Assembly: GCA_013397435.1 (NCBI GenBank)
Contig: VZRG01000161.1
Span: forward strand, 379,684-443,683
Origin: Erythrocercus mccallii
Taxonomy: Eukaryota > Chordata > Aves > Passeriformes > Dicruridae
Reading direction: 5' to 3'
Length of the DNA stretch: 64,000 nucleotides
The notes beneath the pieces were generated by a model, which was given only the letters and a program-made list of their open reading frames with translations, did no database searches and was not told the origin of the DNA. Positions 1 through 14,000 of this stretch are shown in pieces (position 1 is the stretch's first letter; each line of letters begins with the position of its first letter). Position numbers and translations under genes: made by a program.

Positions 1-3000
1 TGATATCCCCCATATTGTCCTGTCCATCTACCCATTCATCTCAGGCCTTCTAGCACCTCCTCATGACAACTCGCAGATTGGTTTTTTTCCTCAATAGCTG
101 CTGTGGTACTGATGAATAGAAGTATTTTCCTGGGATAGAGAAGAATGACTGCAGACAGAAGATGCCCCCGGGTGACATCAGATTTCCCATTAAAAAGCTT
201 TATGTATCTTCAGTTCTGACATGACACCAAGAGCCACCAATTAAATGTGACACAGCAGATAACACAAATCTGTAGTTATCTCTAATATGTAACAGTGCCT
301 AGAACATAATTACCTGAATCACATTCACGCTCACTCTGAGGCTGGAGCTTCACAATCCATCACTTCACTGACCTCCATCAGGAGTTTGAAAAAGGCACCT
401 TTGAAGAAAAGTTGCATTTTATAAGAACACTCTATTAGACTATGGCTTAAGACAGGAAATTTGTACCTAGGGTCAAATCCTTTTGGTACTATTTACATTG
501 GAAAGGGGCTTCCTGATTTATATCTCTGTAAATATTATCTGCTGACCAGGAGCCAGCTGGGGGCAGGGCTGGACTGTGCAGGGTGTAAATCAGGGCAGGA
601 CATGGTGCATCCTCTGCATCTGATGACTCCACGGGATGGGATGGAGTGACCTCCCTGGAGATGTGGGTGGAGGTGTGGTCTGCAAGACAAGATCCCTCCT
701 GTTGGGCTCCAGGGAATTCAGGGCAGAAATACGAGCCCAGAAATGAGCACCATGGGCACAGAAGGTGGGGCACACACACTGAAATAGATTGTCTCTCTCC
801 TTTAGATCCACAGTGCACATGAATTAAGGGATATCCCAGTAATCTGCAGGCATTCCTTTAAGCAGAATCAGCAGCCACCTGCCTGACTTGGGGCAGCATT
901 TATGTAGAGGACTCCAAGCACACCTCAGCCTTTATAAATTATAAACTATATAAATCAGGCTATACTTAGGAATATGGACTTTCTCCTGACTTTATCAGAC
1001 ATTATCAGCCTTTACAATGAGCTCCTGACTCACAGACTGCATTGGTCCTGTTTTTCCATCTCTTTCTGTGCCATGAAGTCAGCCCCTTCGGATGAACAAG
1101 GGATGAGCAAGGTGTTGGGCATCTCTTCCCTCTCCAAAAGCTCTTCAAGACCACTCGTCATCCCATGTCTTTTTGGGACTCAAAGTGATGTCAGTGGTTC
1201 TATCACTGATTTTTGCCATGATTTCGGGCAGTCCTGACCCTTCTGGAAAGGAAGAGGTCACGATAAAGCAAATTTCCCCACATGCAAACCAAAGCTGAGG
1301 TCCTGCCATGAGGAAATCCCTGCAGAGCTGGAGCTTTGGTCACCGAGCCACCTTCAAGGATTCAGTTTGTGAAGTGCCTTGGGTGAGTCAGATGCAGCAG
1401 TGCCCTGACACTTGCAGGAGACATTTGGCAGAACGAGCAGAAACTGCTTGCTTTACGCTTCTGAAAAGGTCTGTGCTGGCTAAGGTCAAGAATATTTTTA
1501 ACAAAAGATGGCACAGCAGAAATATTTCAAACAAGAATTCTGTGTCACTAAATGTGGAGTTATTTTTCAAGTCTGAGTGTGAGCAGGATTTACGGCAAGA
1601 TTGTGCCTTCAACTATTGCTACCACAACTGCTGGACCTACCCAGTCATTAAATGTCTGGGTGCTTCCAAAAAGCCAGCTTTGGGTTTTTGGAAGCACTAA
1701 AAGCTTTTCATCGTAAATAAATATAAGTATCCTCAATTTATGATTGGAGAAACAAAGACAGAAAGCAAAGGCTTTACATCTTCCTGAGATCCCAGCCTGT
1801 GAAATGTCCATGCTGGAAAACCACAATGCTCAAGAAAAAAAATGATACAGGATCTAAGAAAGCTTCAACTGTTTTACAGAAACATTTACACACATCAAAA
1901 CATTTCATCCCAGGCCACTGCCACTGCAGGTAGCTGCTAATTAAAATCTGCTGTGCTGTGGCTACTGTCTCTAAAACTCTGGCCAGCATATGTTTTATTT
2001 ATCTTCTTTTTTCCTTTTTTTTTTTTAATGTTTCTATGTTGTTTGTTTAGTTTCTGAGCTTGTCTGATGATATTTTCAAAATTCATTTTTATGTTTGAAG
2101 ATTAAGTTTAATAAGCTTGTACAATATATAAAAAGATTCTAATTTATTATTCAAAAAGTTTCCTGACAAGATGTCTACAAGAAACATGACCCAAACCACA
2201 CCGCCTTGTAATAATACCTCTTAAAAATTCCTGACCTCCCACTAAACACTCCTGCAGACTTCCCTGCTTCAGTCCTTGCTGAATATCTCATATATGTCCC
2301 CTGTAACATTACACAGGAGGAAATGAAAAGGGAAAGTCAACAGATCAGACTGACAAACGAGGGTAATTATCTACCACCATGTTATTTTCTCCTAGTATTG
2401 ACAAAAACCATTTTTTTCTGGCAGTGAGGGGCTGGAGGCTCATGAAAACACTATTGCATCTCCTGTGACACTTGGGGCATCTTCCTTTCTCTTAAAAAGG
2501 GGCCACTGAGAGTACGGTGCACTGGAAAAGGACAGAGGGCAAGGGGAGTGCAGGTGTGAGGAACACAGGTGAGAAAGGTGGAGGTGTGAGAAATACAGGT
2601 GTGAGAAGTAAAAGCAGAACCATGCAGAACACAGTTGCTCTGCAGTGGTTTGGAGCTCACATAACCACGCCCAGGCTCAGCCCAGGGGTGGTGCTGCCTC
2701 TGCCTGCCCCCAGAATCCCTTCTCAGGACCTCCTTCGCTGCCCAGCCCTGCTCCTGCACGCCCTGTTCCCTGGAATAAAGGTTTTCCCACCAGCAGATGA
2801 CACTCCCGTGTGTGCTCTCCCAGTGGTTTCCACGTGCCCACCGACCTGGCTCTCTCCTTTCCCTGCATTACACTACAGGGATGGACACCTTCCTGCCATC
2901 ACCACTGTCCCCCTGTCCCCACAGGCTGGGCATGGGGCTGGTGTTTTATTGACACAGCTCTTTGACAATTTGTGATTTGCATTATCACAGATTTCATATT

Positions 3001-6000
3001 TGCTAAAGATAGCTCGCTTTTCTAGCTGGAGAATGCTTTTTCCCCCCCTAATTTTGACTTTTTGGGTGTTTTTTATTCTTTCTGATAGGGTTTGGGAGCA
3101 CTACTATAAGAGAGCTTTGTGTGAGCTTGGTCCACATGCCAACAGCTACTTACCATCACTAATAGGTAAAACTACTCAAGGATTTCAAAGCTTTTAACAA
3201 GACCTTGTCTAGACTGGTATTTAGTGGCAATACAATTAAATCATATTGCAGAAGAAAAAAAAAAAGAAAAAAGAGATTAAATTATTTTAATTACCTTTTG
3301 AAGCCACTTCTTCCTTGAAGAGGTCAGACCTTGATTTAAATCTGTGCATGTCAGGTGTTGGTCCACTGATGTAGCAGCAGTGTGAAGGTTAGAGGGATCA
3401 TGTGTTTGTCTATAACACAGGCTAAAGCCTGGCCTATAGAACAGCTATATTTGCAATAAATCTGTTCTTTTTTTTTTCCTTGCAACAAACTTTGTCAAAG
3501 GAGTCCCTCAGCATGGGGCTGTCACTCAGGATTCATGTGAATTGTCCTGGATGCAGATATTGGGCATAGATTTTCCTGGGATGCATGGATGGGTTTTCCA
3601 TGCCTGTTCCCCTTGGGCATCTCTTAGCCCTTTTGTGCCACCCTGCCTTGCAGACCCTCAGTGTGAAGACCAACCATGTCCAGAGTGGGCAAGGGCTATA
3701 TTTATTTATTTATCCATATTTATTTCTCCCACATTATCCCATTTATTGTATCTCCACCATGCTTGGTGGATGGCATTGCTTTGCTCCTTGAGCTTTTCCA
3801 GCCCTCCCTCCACATCAGATGCATCTCCAGTGCCTGATAATCTTTCCCTAGACAATTAAACCTTCATTTGTTGCTTCCTTGCAACTCCAGATTTTAAAAC
3901 TATACACTTTTTTTTTTTTTTTTTCTGTTAGGTTAGGATTGCTTCCAACTTCCAATCCCCAATTTAGATTACACGCTCAGAAACTAACTCCAAACATTTA
4001 CTGTGTTTGAAGGTCACAGTGCTATTGATTGATTTCCAGTTATAATGTATGTTGTCCTAACATGAGTTAAAAACATTCTGGGCTAAATCCAAAAATGCTG
4101 GGATCAAAGCATCTGGACTTGTTGCTTTCATGTTTGGCACATAAAGGGGCTGGCAGTCACCAATGTGGTCTTGGCTGGGCTATAGTTGTTTTCATTCTCT
4201 GATGTGAAACAGTTGGGAATCACAGACCCTCCAACAGTTATAGTGGACTAAATAAAAATTGGCTTAAAAACCTGCCAAGCATTTGAAAGTGCCAGTCTCC
4301 AGAGTTTTTCACAACTTATTGGCTATGGCATGTTTTTCTTTTCATTTCTCTTGTGTTTTTTTTCTTCCTTTTTTTTTTTTAAGAAAGAATTTTCTGCAAA
4401 ATTAGACTTTCTGTTGGGTATTTGAAATAGGTAAAGTTTTCATCTCCTCAGACTCAATTTATCATCTTTGATCTGACTTCACTCATTCTTTTGGCTGCTC
4501 CATCTCATTTTATAATTTAAAAAAAAAAACCCAACATTTTTGCTATCGAACTTATCACATAAGAAAATAAACAAGGGCCAATTTCTTGGCTAGCTCGTCC
4601 TAAAGATATCCCAGCATCTGCATGTCAGCTTTTCACTTTCAAATTCACTTTAAACAGATTATTCCTAAAGTTTTTTCATTAGTCTCCCCTAAAAGACTTC
4701 TATTTATATTTGCTGTTTATAAAATCGCATCCAGAGGCCGTTGTGCAACGCGCTGCACAGAGTCAAAAGCCATCAAGCCCTTGAGACAAACAATGGAAAA
4801 CACTTTATAGATGGGAGCTGTTGTACAGATGGGGGCAGGAGGGACACGGGGGTTGAAGAGAGGAAGAATTATGGACGTTGGCCACGGTTGCAAAAGAAGC
4901 CAGTGGCAGAGCCAGCCACTTAACCTACAGCCCCATCCAATTGCTTCCCTACTAATTAATTTTCCTCTCTCATCCTTTTAGAAGGCACATTGTAATTTTT
5001 GCCCCCTTCTCTCGTGTTTCTAAAAAAAATAAAGTGCTGGCGATTGAAAAACCGAATTCCTCGCGGACATCACGCATTTCTTCCGTCACTTTGGCTAATG
5101 TCTAGGAACTTTGTGCTGGCCTTGGGAGAGATGCTTCGGATCAGGCATGGGGAGGGCAGCGCCAGGAAGGTCACTGCTGCCAGAGTTAAAGAGCTGCTCC
5201 TGTTATTTCCAGCCAGACAACGGCACCTCGCTGCGCGCTGGGTTGAGGTTTATGCTCAGACAAGTTTTAGTGCAGTCTATCGGTCAGAGGGAGCAATGCT
5301 GCTCCTCCTGCTTCCCACTCTTGACAGCTAATCCACAGGAAAAGGGGATTTATGGTGGCCCCATCAGTGGTTCAGCCCTGCACTGCACCTCGGCCTCCAA
5401 GATTGATGCCGTCAATGTTCTTTGCCCATCCCTCCGTGGCTTCAGCAAACCTCTCCCAAGGGGCCACGAGCTGCAAATCCCCTTTCTGCTGCCCAAGCTG
5501 AGCTGGGATTCCTTGGATTCAGGCAAGTGATATCAGAGCAAAAAGTGGGAGGAGGAAAAAGACTATGTGATCCTTAACCTGTGCATGAGAAGCAGGGTCG
5601 TCTCTGACTGATTTTTAAACAGACCACTTTCAACATCTCCATGAGGCTTCCAATCAGTTCTGGGACAGTAAAACTTGGATTGAAGAGAGGCTAAAAGCAG
5701 CTAAAACTCATGTTTTAGAGACAGTCAGGACATGAGGGATGAAGTGTTAAAGCAAAGAGATGATTTCAGTTCTGGCACCTTTGGCAAGGCTTAATATCTC
5801 TTTAGGACTCATAGTAATGAAAAAATGAATGTTCCACTAAGAAAACCAACACTCAGCATAAAACACACATTTACCATGAATATGTAGTCTAGAGCCATCT
5901 AAAAGTAAGATTACCTTATAGTAAAATGAATATAAATTTGGCTTGCTAAAGGATTTTGAGGACATTTTTGTGTTCAGGTGAAACATTATCAATTGCTGCT

Positions 6001-7189
6001 GTGTGTGGCTGTATTTATACAGTTTGCTTTTCATATTGCCATTAGAAAAACCCGTGCACATTCTTTCCATGTAAAATAATTTTGTAAAATAACTTAGTCC
6101 AACAGTTACACCTAGTCTGAGTATCAAAGTTTTTTTTTTTTATTTTTAATGTTTTGATTATAAGTGAGTAAATGAGCATATGTGCAATTATATTTTGGGT
6201 GCAATAGCTTCAGCCGCCACATTTTGGCATTTTATTTTATTAGCTAAAAGCTCACATATGGTTTCCATGTTTCCAATCTGGCTTTAAGGATGCAATGGCT
6301 GAATTAAGCAATGTTTCTCCTCACTCCAATTCCCTTAGATATACTTAAAAAGTCCATTCAGATTATAAAAAAAGTAAATTAAGGTTTATAATATTCAGAA
6401 GGTGGCCCATGGTAGTGAATAATACAGTGCTATCTTGTAAGTCCCCTTGCACCCTGCAGAAACTGTTAAAGGCCAAGTTTCATAGCTTAAAATATTAAAT
6501 CACTCTCTGATCCTGTGGGGCAGAGTCATGCCTGAATCCCAGCATATTTCTTTTACAAACAACAAAGCCATTATATCAGTGTGAGAACCCCCAGATAATT
6601 GGTCACCCCACACGGTCACTGGGATTTGCAGGTCCTCCAGCACCTGCCCACGTTGGACCTCAGGGATTTGGGGAGGGTTTTAAGAGTCCCTGTTCAACAC
6701 AGTCTGACAAAGTCTAGAAAAATGACCTGGAGGAAAGAGCTCGGGGTCACTCGATGTGTAGCTGTGAGAGTGATCAACAGGAATTGTTGGGTCCCAACCA
6801 CTGTTGAGCAGGGCAGGGAGAGGGGCACAGCTCCAGGGGGGTTTCGGGAAAGGCAGGAACAGCTCTGTATCCCACAGGGTTTGTGGCAGAGGTGGTGTGG
6901 CTTGGACGACAGGCAGCGCTTCCCAGCCACAGACATCCCTAAATGCAAAGAGGGAAGTCAGCGAGTCCCTTGGGAAGAGGTCTGCAATAACTGCAGGCAA
7001 ACACACGTCAGGGATGGTCTTGGCCTCAGTGCAGCAGCTTGGCTGAGTGACCTCCCAGGTCCCAGCCAAGCCCACATTTCTGTGAGCTCATCAAAACACA
7101 TCCAGCACGTCTGGGAGCATGGGAACGTGGGACTCCTCTGCTGAAGTGGTGCAAAAGTAAATCAGATCCAGGATATCCCTCTTTTATCA
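1..7189. other. Intergenic DNA 3' of MEGF6, no gene recognised
   Basis: I see no coding exon, RNA gene or complete mobile element in this stretch. The open frames are short, lack family motifs and overlap each other on both strands, as expected by chance. Composition is AT-rich with many homopolymer runs, for example T runs near 2,010-2,025, 3,908-3,923 and 4,369-4,380. The exception is a block at about 4,730-5,500 with visibly more CpG, described separately. The stretch lies beyond the stop codon of the minus-strand MEGF6 gene. In mammals the neighbour on this side is ARHGEF16, but I found no exon resembling its DH-PH or SH3 domains. Confidence 0.6.
4730..5500. other. CpG-richer unique block, possible regulatory element
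   Basis: This block stands out from its AT-rich surroundings by clustered CpG, for example around 4,737-4,753, 5,040-5,090 and 5,220-5,240. It is unique-looking sequence without repeat motifs. Open frames of 110-139 residues cross it on the plus strand, but they show no domain and overlap in different frames, so I do not call a gene. A distal enhancer or other conserved noncoding element would fit, but only composition supports that. Confidence 0.25.
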
Positions 7190-7400
7190 CTGAATCCTGG
7201 AATGCTGTGAACTGCAGGGAGGCCTTTAAAGCTCATCTCATTCCAATCCCCTACCATGGGCAGGGACACCTTCCACTATCCCAGATTACCCCAAGCCCTG
7301 TCCAACCTGTCCTTGAACAGTCCCAGGGATGGGGCAGCCACAGCTTCTCTGGGCAACCTGTGCCAGGCCCTCACCAGCCATCCTAACACTGACTTACTTT
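7190..7400 (-). mobile_element. CR1 LINE 3' fragment
   Basis: The stretch reads as the reverse complement of the avian CR1 3' end. It contains 'CCATGGGCAGGGACACCTTC' followed by the typical 'CCAGGGATGGGGCAGCCAC' and 'TTCTCTGGGCAACCTGTGCC' blocks. It is 5'-truncated, as nearly all CR1 copies are, and has no coding capacity. Confidence 0.9.
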
Positions 7401-10400
7401 TCCAGATCTTCAAGTTTCCATCTAAATCCATCCAAATCCAGCAAAACATGAAGTTTGAACATAGCCCATATCCATAGGTACACTTAAGCATGGGATTAAA
7501 CAGTTTTCTGAATGGGGTCCCTATGTTTCTAAGGATTGGCTGTTAGTCTTGGCTCTTTTTTTCAGCTAAATTGAGATGGGAAAAGGTTTCCACACTGGGA
7601 TGAAGCCAAGAGCTTTTTCTCTCCCTTTCTCTTTTTTTCCACCTTTTTCTCTCCAACAGAACAAGATAGATGCCTGACAACTTTTTCTATCTTGCTAATA
7701 TCCTGGAATTTGGGCCTTTGGGTGTGGGAAATTCAACACACTAAGACATGTTCAGCTGAAGACTGTAATCTCAGTTCTCACATACGTGAGGTCTCCTGAC
7801 CACTGGGATGTTTAAACCAGCAGAATTCTTATGATTTGGGTAAATCACAGAGTAAGAAGGGGAGACAGCGTAAGGGATGGTCTAAACTCTTCTGATTTTT
7901 TACAGGTTTTGGTGTTGACAAATAATTTTCTAGAGATTTGTTTTAATTGAAGCTTTCTAATCAACTCTAAACATTTGACTGGTATTTTAAAGGGTGACCA
8001 TTATTTTTTTCAGTTCTTTGGAGACGTCAAACTACCACAGCTTTGCCTGAAGCCACCGACAAGGAGGTGACCTCAGCTTCTCTGAAAATCAGTTGTACAT
8101 ATACCCTGTTTGTGAACAGAATTGCTGTCTGCGACCACTTTTAAAAATGTAGACCTTGGATGTCTTCCCTTTTTAGAACCAGTGAAATAAACTAATGAAA
8201 ACATTGAGAGCTCAGAGAACAAGTGAATATTGTGTTGGAAATTCCACGTAGTGCCTGGACTGGTCCACATGGACACACAGTTTGCAAGATCAAGAGATGC
8301 TTCAGCCCTTCTGCTGACACTTGAAAAAAAACATTATAAGGTTTAAGGAGGAAAGCAAATTAATGGAAACATCCGCTTAAAAGGACCGTTTCCAATCACT
8401 GGTACTCCATTCATTACAGGCCTGAGTGGTTCCAGAGACAACAGAAAACTATGCATTGTTGCAATGCCAAGAACAAGAGACGCAATATGGATGTTGTGTT
8501 GCTTCTCACTCATGGCAATCTGAATGTTTTCATGCCCTTCCCATCTCGCCTGGCCCGTTCATCAGCCAGAAAATTACTGCCACTCTCTCCCTTGTGACCA
8601 AATGGGAGGCAGGGCTGGCATTTCGGGACCCTTCCAGCCAGACACAGTTGGGTTGGGGTGCTGGAGCTGGAGCTGGGTTGCTTGCATAGCCCCAGCAGCA
8701 ATATAAGGCAGACACTGGGCAGAAGTTCTGCCTGATCCATCGTCAAGCTAAAAACATTTTATGGGAGGCAAAGCTTTTTATGGGAGGTAAAAGCACAGCA
8801 GTCATTTAATTAACAATACCTCAAGGTCTTCAGAGAACCACACAGCTGAAGTTTTCCCAGGGCCACTGTGGTAACTTGTTAAAATTTGGCCAATGCAATT
8901 CAGTCTTTGCTCCCCAGCATCCCTGCAGCGTGGCAGTGACATTATGACACGGACTCTCCAGCATGGTGAGGACTTGGAAATGTCACCATATGTTACAGAT
9001 AGCTCAAGAGCACATGGAAAAATTTCATCTCGAGGCCTGGCAAGGCACGCACAATAACACTGGGCTTTTCCAGAAAGTGAAGCAGCAGCCTTTCCACAGA
9101 GCTTGCTTCTGACCCAAGTCTAGCAGAGGGGAGAGTGCACCATTTCTGATCAGTACCTAAGGAATCTGTACTCAAAATACTCACCAGGTAAGGCAGAAAT
9201 AACCCTACAATGTCCAATATTACCTGATTGAGGCCAACAGGCCATAACCAGGAGCAGGACACCAGCTGCCACAGCTGCCACAGTGTGAAGTCCATCACAA
9301 TCTCCTGGAATAACCAAATTCTGTTGAGTTTGATGAAGCCAGAATGGGTTAAGAAATGGGTGTGCGTGGTGAAGTTGTGCAACTTGTATTGTTTTGGCAC
9401 TACATATATTCTAAACTAACAATCTTCGCCAAGTTAGGCTTTTTTTTTTTTTTTTTAATCTTTCCTTTTAGGACTGTTGTAATTTAATCTTACCCCAAAT
9501 TTATGGAACGAATACATACCCGCTTTATGCCAATCAGTGAGGATTAGTCTTTGCAAAGACTGTTTCTTCCGTGCTATTTTGCATCTTGGTGCAGTTTTCT
9601 AGGTCTCTTAAATGCAAAAGTAAACAAACATCCATACATCTGGGAGCAGATTTCCAAGCGGAGCCCAGCGCCAGCTTTTTTCCCCTGTTCCGAGTGCTCA
9701 GCACCCACGATGGGGCCAGCTCAGCTAAACCAGGGCCAGGTTTCCATAGGAACAGGGCGATCTGGAGGCTCCCATGGTGACAAATATGCACGGATTCATC
9801 GTTTAACTAACTCATCCTCCCACCCAGGAACGATAAAATGACACAGTGCTGCAGCAGCAGCAACGTCAGCCTTCGATAACAGCACCAGTGACCCCGTGAT
9901 GGACACATAAACAGCTGGGAGGAATTTTGGCCGTGCTGAGAGATTGCTCAAGTCCCCAGTGCGGACCTGAGTGTTTGCTTATGTTCCTGCTTGGCAAGAT
10001 ACAGCACTGTGGAGATACTGGTCAGTGCTTGGGTAAGAGAATCATTTCTGGCATGCCACTGATTCCTCCGAACGTAAGGAAACGGCGTGGAACGGAGATA
10101 CGGCATTGGTAACTGCTCTTCCTTGCTGATTTACTGGGCCTGCCGGTGATTTATGAAGTGCAACTCTGGACAGGATGTTGCCAGTTGAGGCTGTGTATTG
10201 TGTGTCAGCTGCAGGATTTAGGGATGACCCGTGTCCTGCAGGGAAATGGCTCTACACTGGACAGGGGATGGTCTGAGCAGGTGTTTTCCATCTCCAGCTT
10301 CTGTGGCGAGTCGAGTTATTCAGTCTGACAACTGCCAAGTGCACGTTTAATTGGATAGGAGAGAGAGTTGGGTGAGCAAAGCAAGGAAGCCTTGCCCTTA

Positions 10401-10639
10401 TTCATACAAACAGCCTGATGAATTTCTTTCTGCTACAGTCCCTCCTTATTTTGCGTTTCCTTTCCACAAACATTTGAGTGAGCCAAATTAACGGAAAAGC
10501 AATTCCATGGTCTCATGCAAAACAGTCAGAAGAAATTGTTTCTGCACACAAAAACACTTGGGCTTACTGTAATCAGGAGACAGTAACCTCATGTGCCAGA
10601 CAAGTCACACGATGCTGAGTGTCTGATCTATAGCTGAAT
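7401..10639. other. Intergenic DNA, nothing recognised
   Basis: There is no exon, RNA gene or clear repeat here. A T run sits at about 9,441-9,457. The short open frames on both strands have no recognisable domains and no splice-site context. Confidence 0.5.
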
Positions 10640-11020
10640 ATGCACAGAACCAGAGAATCATTTAAGCTGGAAACCTCTTAGACCATCGGGTCCAACCACT
10701 AACCCAGCACTGGCAGGTCCACCATGAGCCATGCCCCTAAGCACCACATTTACATGTTCTTTGAACAATTCCAGTTGTGGTGATTCCACCATTGCTCTGC
10801 ATAGCCTGTTCTAATGCCTGACTGCCCTTCCAGAGAAGACATTTTCCCTAATATCTCCTGGGCACAACTTGAGGCCATTTCCTCTTGCCACATCACTCGT
10901 TACCTGGAAGAAAAGACCACTCCCCACCTGGGTTCAACCTCCTGTCAGGGAGGTGTAGAAAGTGATAAGGTCCCCCTGATCCTCCTTTTCTCCATACTAA
11001 ACAACCCTTGCGGGTAGATT
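10640..11020 (-). mobile_element. CR1 LINE fragment, older subfamily
   Basis: The stretch begins with the inverted CR1 tail ('CAGAGAATCATTTAAGCTGG', then 'GGGTCCAACCACTAACCCAG'). It continues through 'CCTGACTGCCCTTCCAGAG' and 'ATCTCCTGGGCACAACTTGA', which belong to a CR1 subfamily different from the one at 7,190. It is diverged, and a poly(A) run follows at about 11,058-11,079. Confidence 0.8.
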
Positions 11021-14000
11021 CAGCTATCAAACACAGGAGTGGTGAATAGCCACACCAAAAAAAAAAAAAAAAAAAAATTGCTGAGAAATTAGTCAGAAAA
11101 AAATTTAGAGAATAACAATTGTATACATCATCTTCCTTGTAAGAAATCATATAGCACGTTGGGAAGAACTTTCAACGTGTGTGACTGCTTTGCATTCCAA
11201 GTCTTTTTCATAAGAGTTTTTCCCAACATTATATAAAAAACCTCCAAGCATCCAAACCCCCACAGTTATTTGTTCACTGTTTGTAACACTCTGCAACCTT
11301 AAAAATTCTTCCTCCCCAGTGCAAACATACTTCCTCAGAGAGGCAGCAGCAGAGCCTCGCTAAGATGCTTAAGAGGAGGTCAAGAGAAAAGCCACTTACC
11401 AGGGGAATCTCTCTGAGCCCTTAACACATTTTTATTGCTACCTATGCACACAGTGTTCTCTCAGAGGCTAGATGAATAAATATGCCTCTTTTGAGCAAAC
11501 ATTTATAATGCTATTTGAACACAGGGGAAAAACAGTTTCAGCTTAAAAATGATACTCACACCATGTTTACATTTTTTTTTCCCAAGCTGCAGTTAAAATG
11601 AAACTATCCAGACAGACATTCAACATGAGGCTCAGGAAAGCATGTTTCTTTTGGCCCCTTTCACTGCAGAATTTCACCTAAAAATGAAATACAAAAGACT
11701 GGGGTTTGGGGGGGAGAAACACAAAAGAGAGATTTGTTTGTAGATGAATTACTCTGTGGAAATTCATCCAAGAACATCAGTGTAATTGCTCATTAATAAG
11801 AGAGTTGGAAGATACTTAAAAATGTTTCTCTTCCTTTGCAGCCAGAGACCCCGAGTTGGCGATGTACTTGGGCATGGACTTCATTTGGAATGAGGGGGTG
11901 CCCCTGTCCTCCTCCTCCAGCCCCCAAAACCCAGCAGATAAGGCTCTGATCTGCTTTGAGGCACTCTGGGGGCTCAGCCCTTGGTGGCAGAGCTGCCCCT
12001 GGGCAAGGAACTTTCTAATTTTCACCTCTTCAGCACCAAATTTTAAATTCCCAAGGCCAGGGAGCAGCTCTCATTTCATCAGATGATGGAGGAATGAGCT
12101 GGACCTCTGGACACTATCCCAGCAGCATTCCTGACACCAGTTTTAAGAGGACTCCTCAGACACTGAAAGTTAAGGAGCTCTGAAGGGCTTTTCTGGCCAG
12201 GACTGGAGGAGAGTGATTAGCCCCTGTAAGGATCCCCGTTCTCCGAGCTGTGAGAAACTCCAAATCCCACTGACTTCACTGGCACTTCAGGGCACTCAGC
12301 ACCTTCCAAGATTAATTCCTCAAGCAGGGAGAGGTCTAGAAACATATATATTAGAGCACTTTACGTCTTCAGCTGCAGTAGGGCTCTTTCTGGTGAGCTT
12401 GACAAAGGACAGATTATATATTATGCCATGCCATAAACTTCAGCAATCTAAGAATTCTGAAAATACCCCGTTCTATTACTCTCCTTGCTTTGACATGAAA
12501 TATTAAACACCGCTTACCAAAGTGATGTTATTGAACACAGATGTCTGCTATCACATTCAAATTGTTCAAGTCAATCTAGGTTTATATATTTTCTTTACTT
12601 AAGCATTTGTATAAACCCAAGTGAGCCCTGACAGTAATGATTTCACAATATACTATATTCAATTAAGGAGACAAATATGCATTTACATTTTTACTGAACT
12701 TGTTTCACACACACACACTCACAAGCTCCAGCTCCAGCTTATTTTTGACATTTAGTGGAAAATAAAGGAATAGAAAGGGTGCCACCTACTGAGTCGCTCA
12801 AACATTTTTGGAGGCCCCAAAAAAATCATGCAAATTACCAATATGCTTGTTTCAGTTAAAAATAAACAAACCTTCAAGCTATATTTGTAAGCCTGTGGGA
12901 AGATAGCCATAGGGAGTGTTCTGGTTATCAAATCACTCAGTGACTGGAGCTCTTACCAGGATGTAGGAGACTCCAGTCCAGCTCTCCCTTGACTCCCAGC
13001 AGGTTTGAATCCACCTATTCCTCTGGAAAACCCATGCAAAATTAATCAATCTGTGTCATGGCAGTCCACGAATATCTTTTGCAAGAAATGGATGTCACAA
13101 CACCTGAGAATCCAGCAGGATTGCCCCCAACAGGACCTGCTCCATGGATCCCGTGTCAATGATCAACCAGTCAGGAACTGGGAAAGTCTGCTGTCAAGTA
13201 GCTCATAAATACTGTCAGGCGAACGAAATTTAGGCAGATATCTAAATCGACAAGCTGGAAAGGTGTATGTATCAAGGCTCAAGAATGAAGACAGGCTCTC
13301 AGTACCACTTCAAAAGCCAACATCCCTTTCTGACATCCATCAAGGCACAGCCTTGTCTTTAAGATCCTGCAGAGTGAGGCAGAAATACTGAAGGTGTTGT
13401 GCCAGTGCTGCAGTTTCCTCACTTGGGGAGGATAAACTATCAAAATAAGCTTCAATGTTGCCTTGGTATCAGGCAGAGAAGGTACAACTTGTGGGTTTTT
13501 GTCAGTTGTAAAGGTCAGCATGGTCAGCTTTGACATCCACAAGGGAAGGAAAGCAAGAGCTTGAGGCAGGAAGATCACACCTCTGGTAAATCATGAGTTT
13601 TTATCTGGTCAGAAATCACAAAGCAACACCTTCACGGGGATGGGGAATTATAAACAATCTCTCCTGACTGGCCACCAACACTGCTCTCCTTCGTTCCCCA
13701 GAGCAGCCTCTGTGCAGGAAAGTTGGGATGTGCCTGCCATGAGTAATTTGTGGCTTAGCTTCCTTCCACAAAAGATGAAAATCATGTTGATTTTCTTTGG
13801 AAAAGTTGTAGTTATGACTGACAGAGCCCCAGCTTTTTATTCTTGATTGCACACAGAGCCCTCACCAGACCTGCAGATGTGCAGCCCTGTCTTGGTCTTG
13901 GCACACGCAGACAGACCAGAGGTTTCCACAGTTATTGTGTACTTAATATCTGCCAGTTTCTCGTGTTGGGGACTGGTGCAGCAATTAAATACTTGGGAAA

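Noticed and set aside
6599..7144. 181-residue plus-strand open frame
   Set aside because: It overlaps a 131-residue frame on the other strand, has no recognisable motif, and lies next to a CR1 fragment. It is probably chance or repeat-derived.
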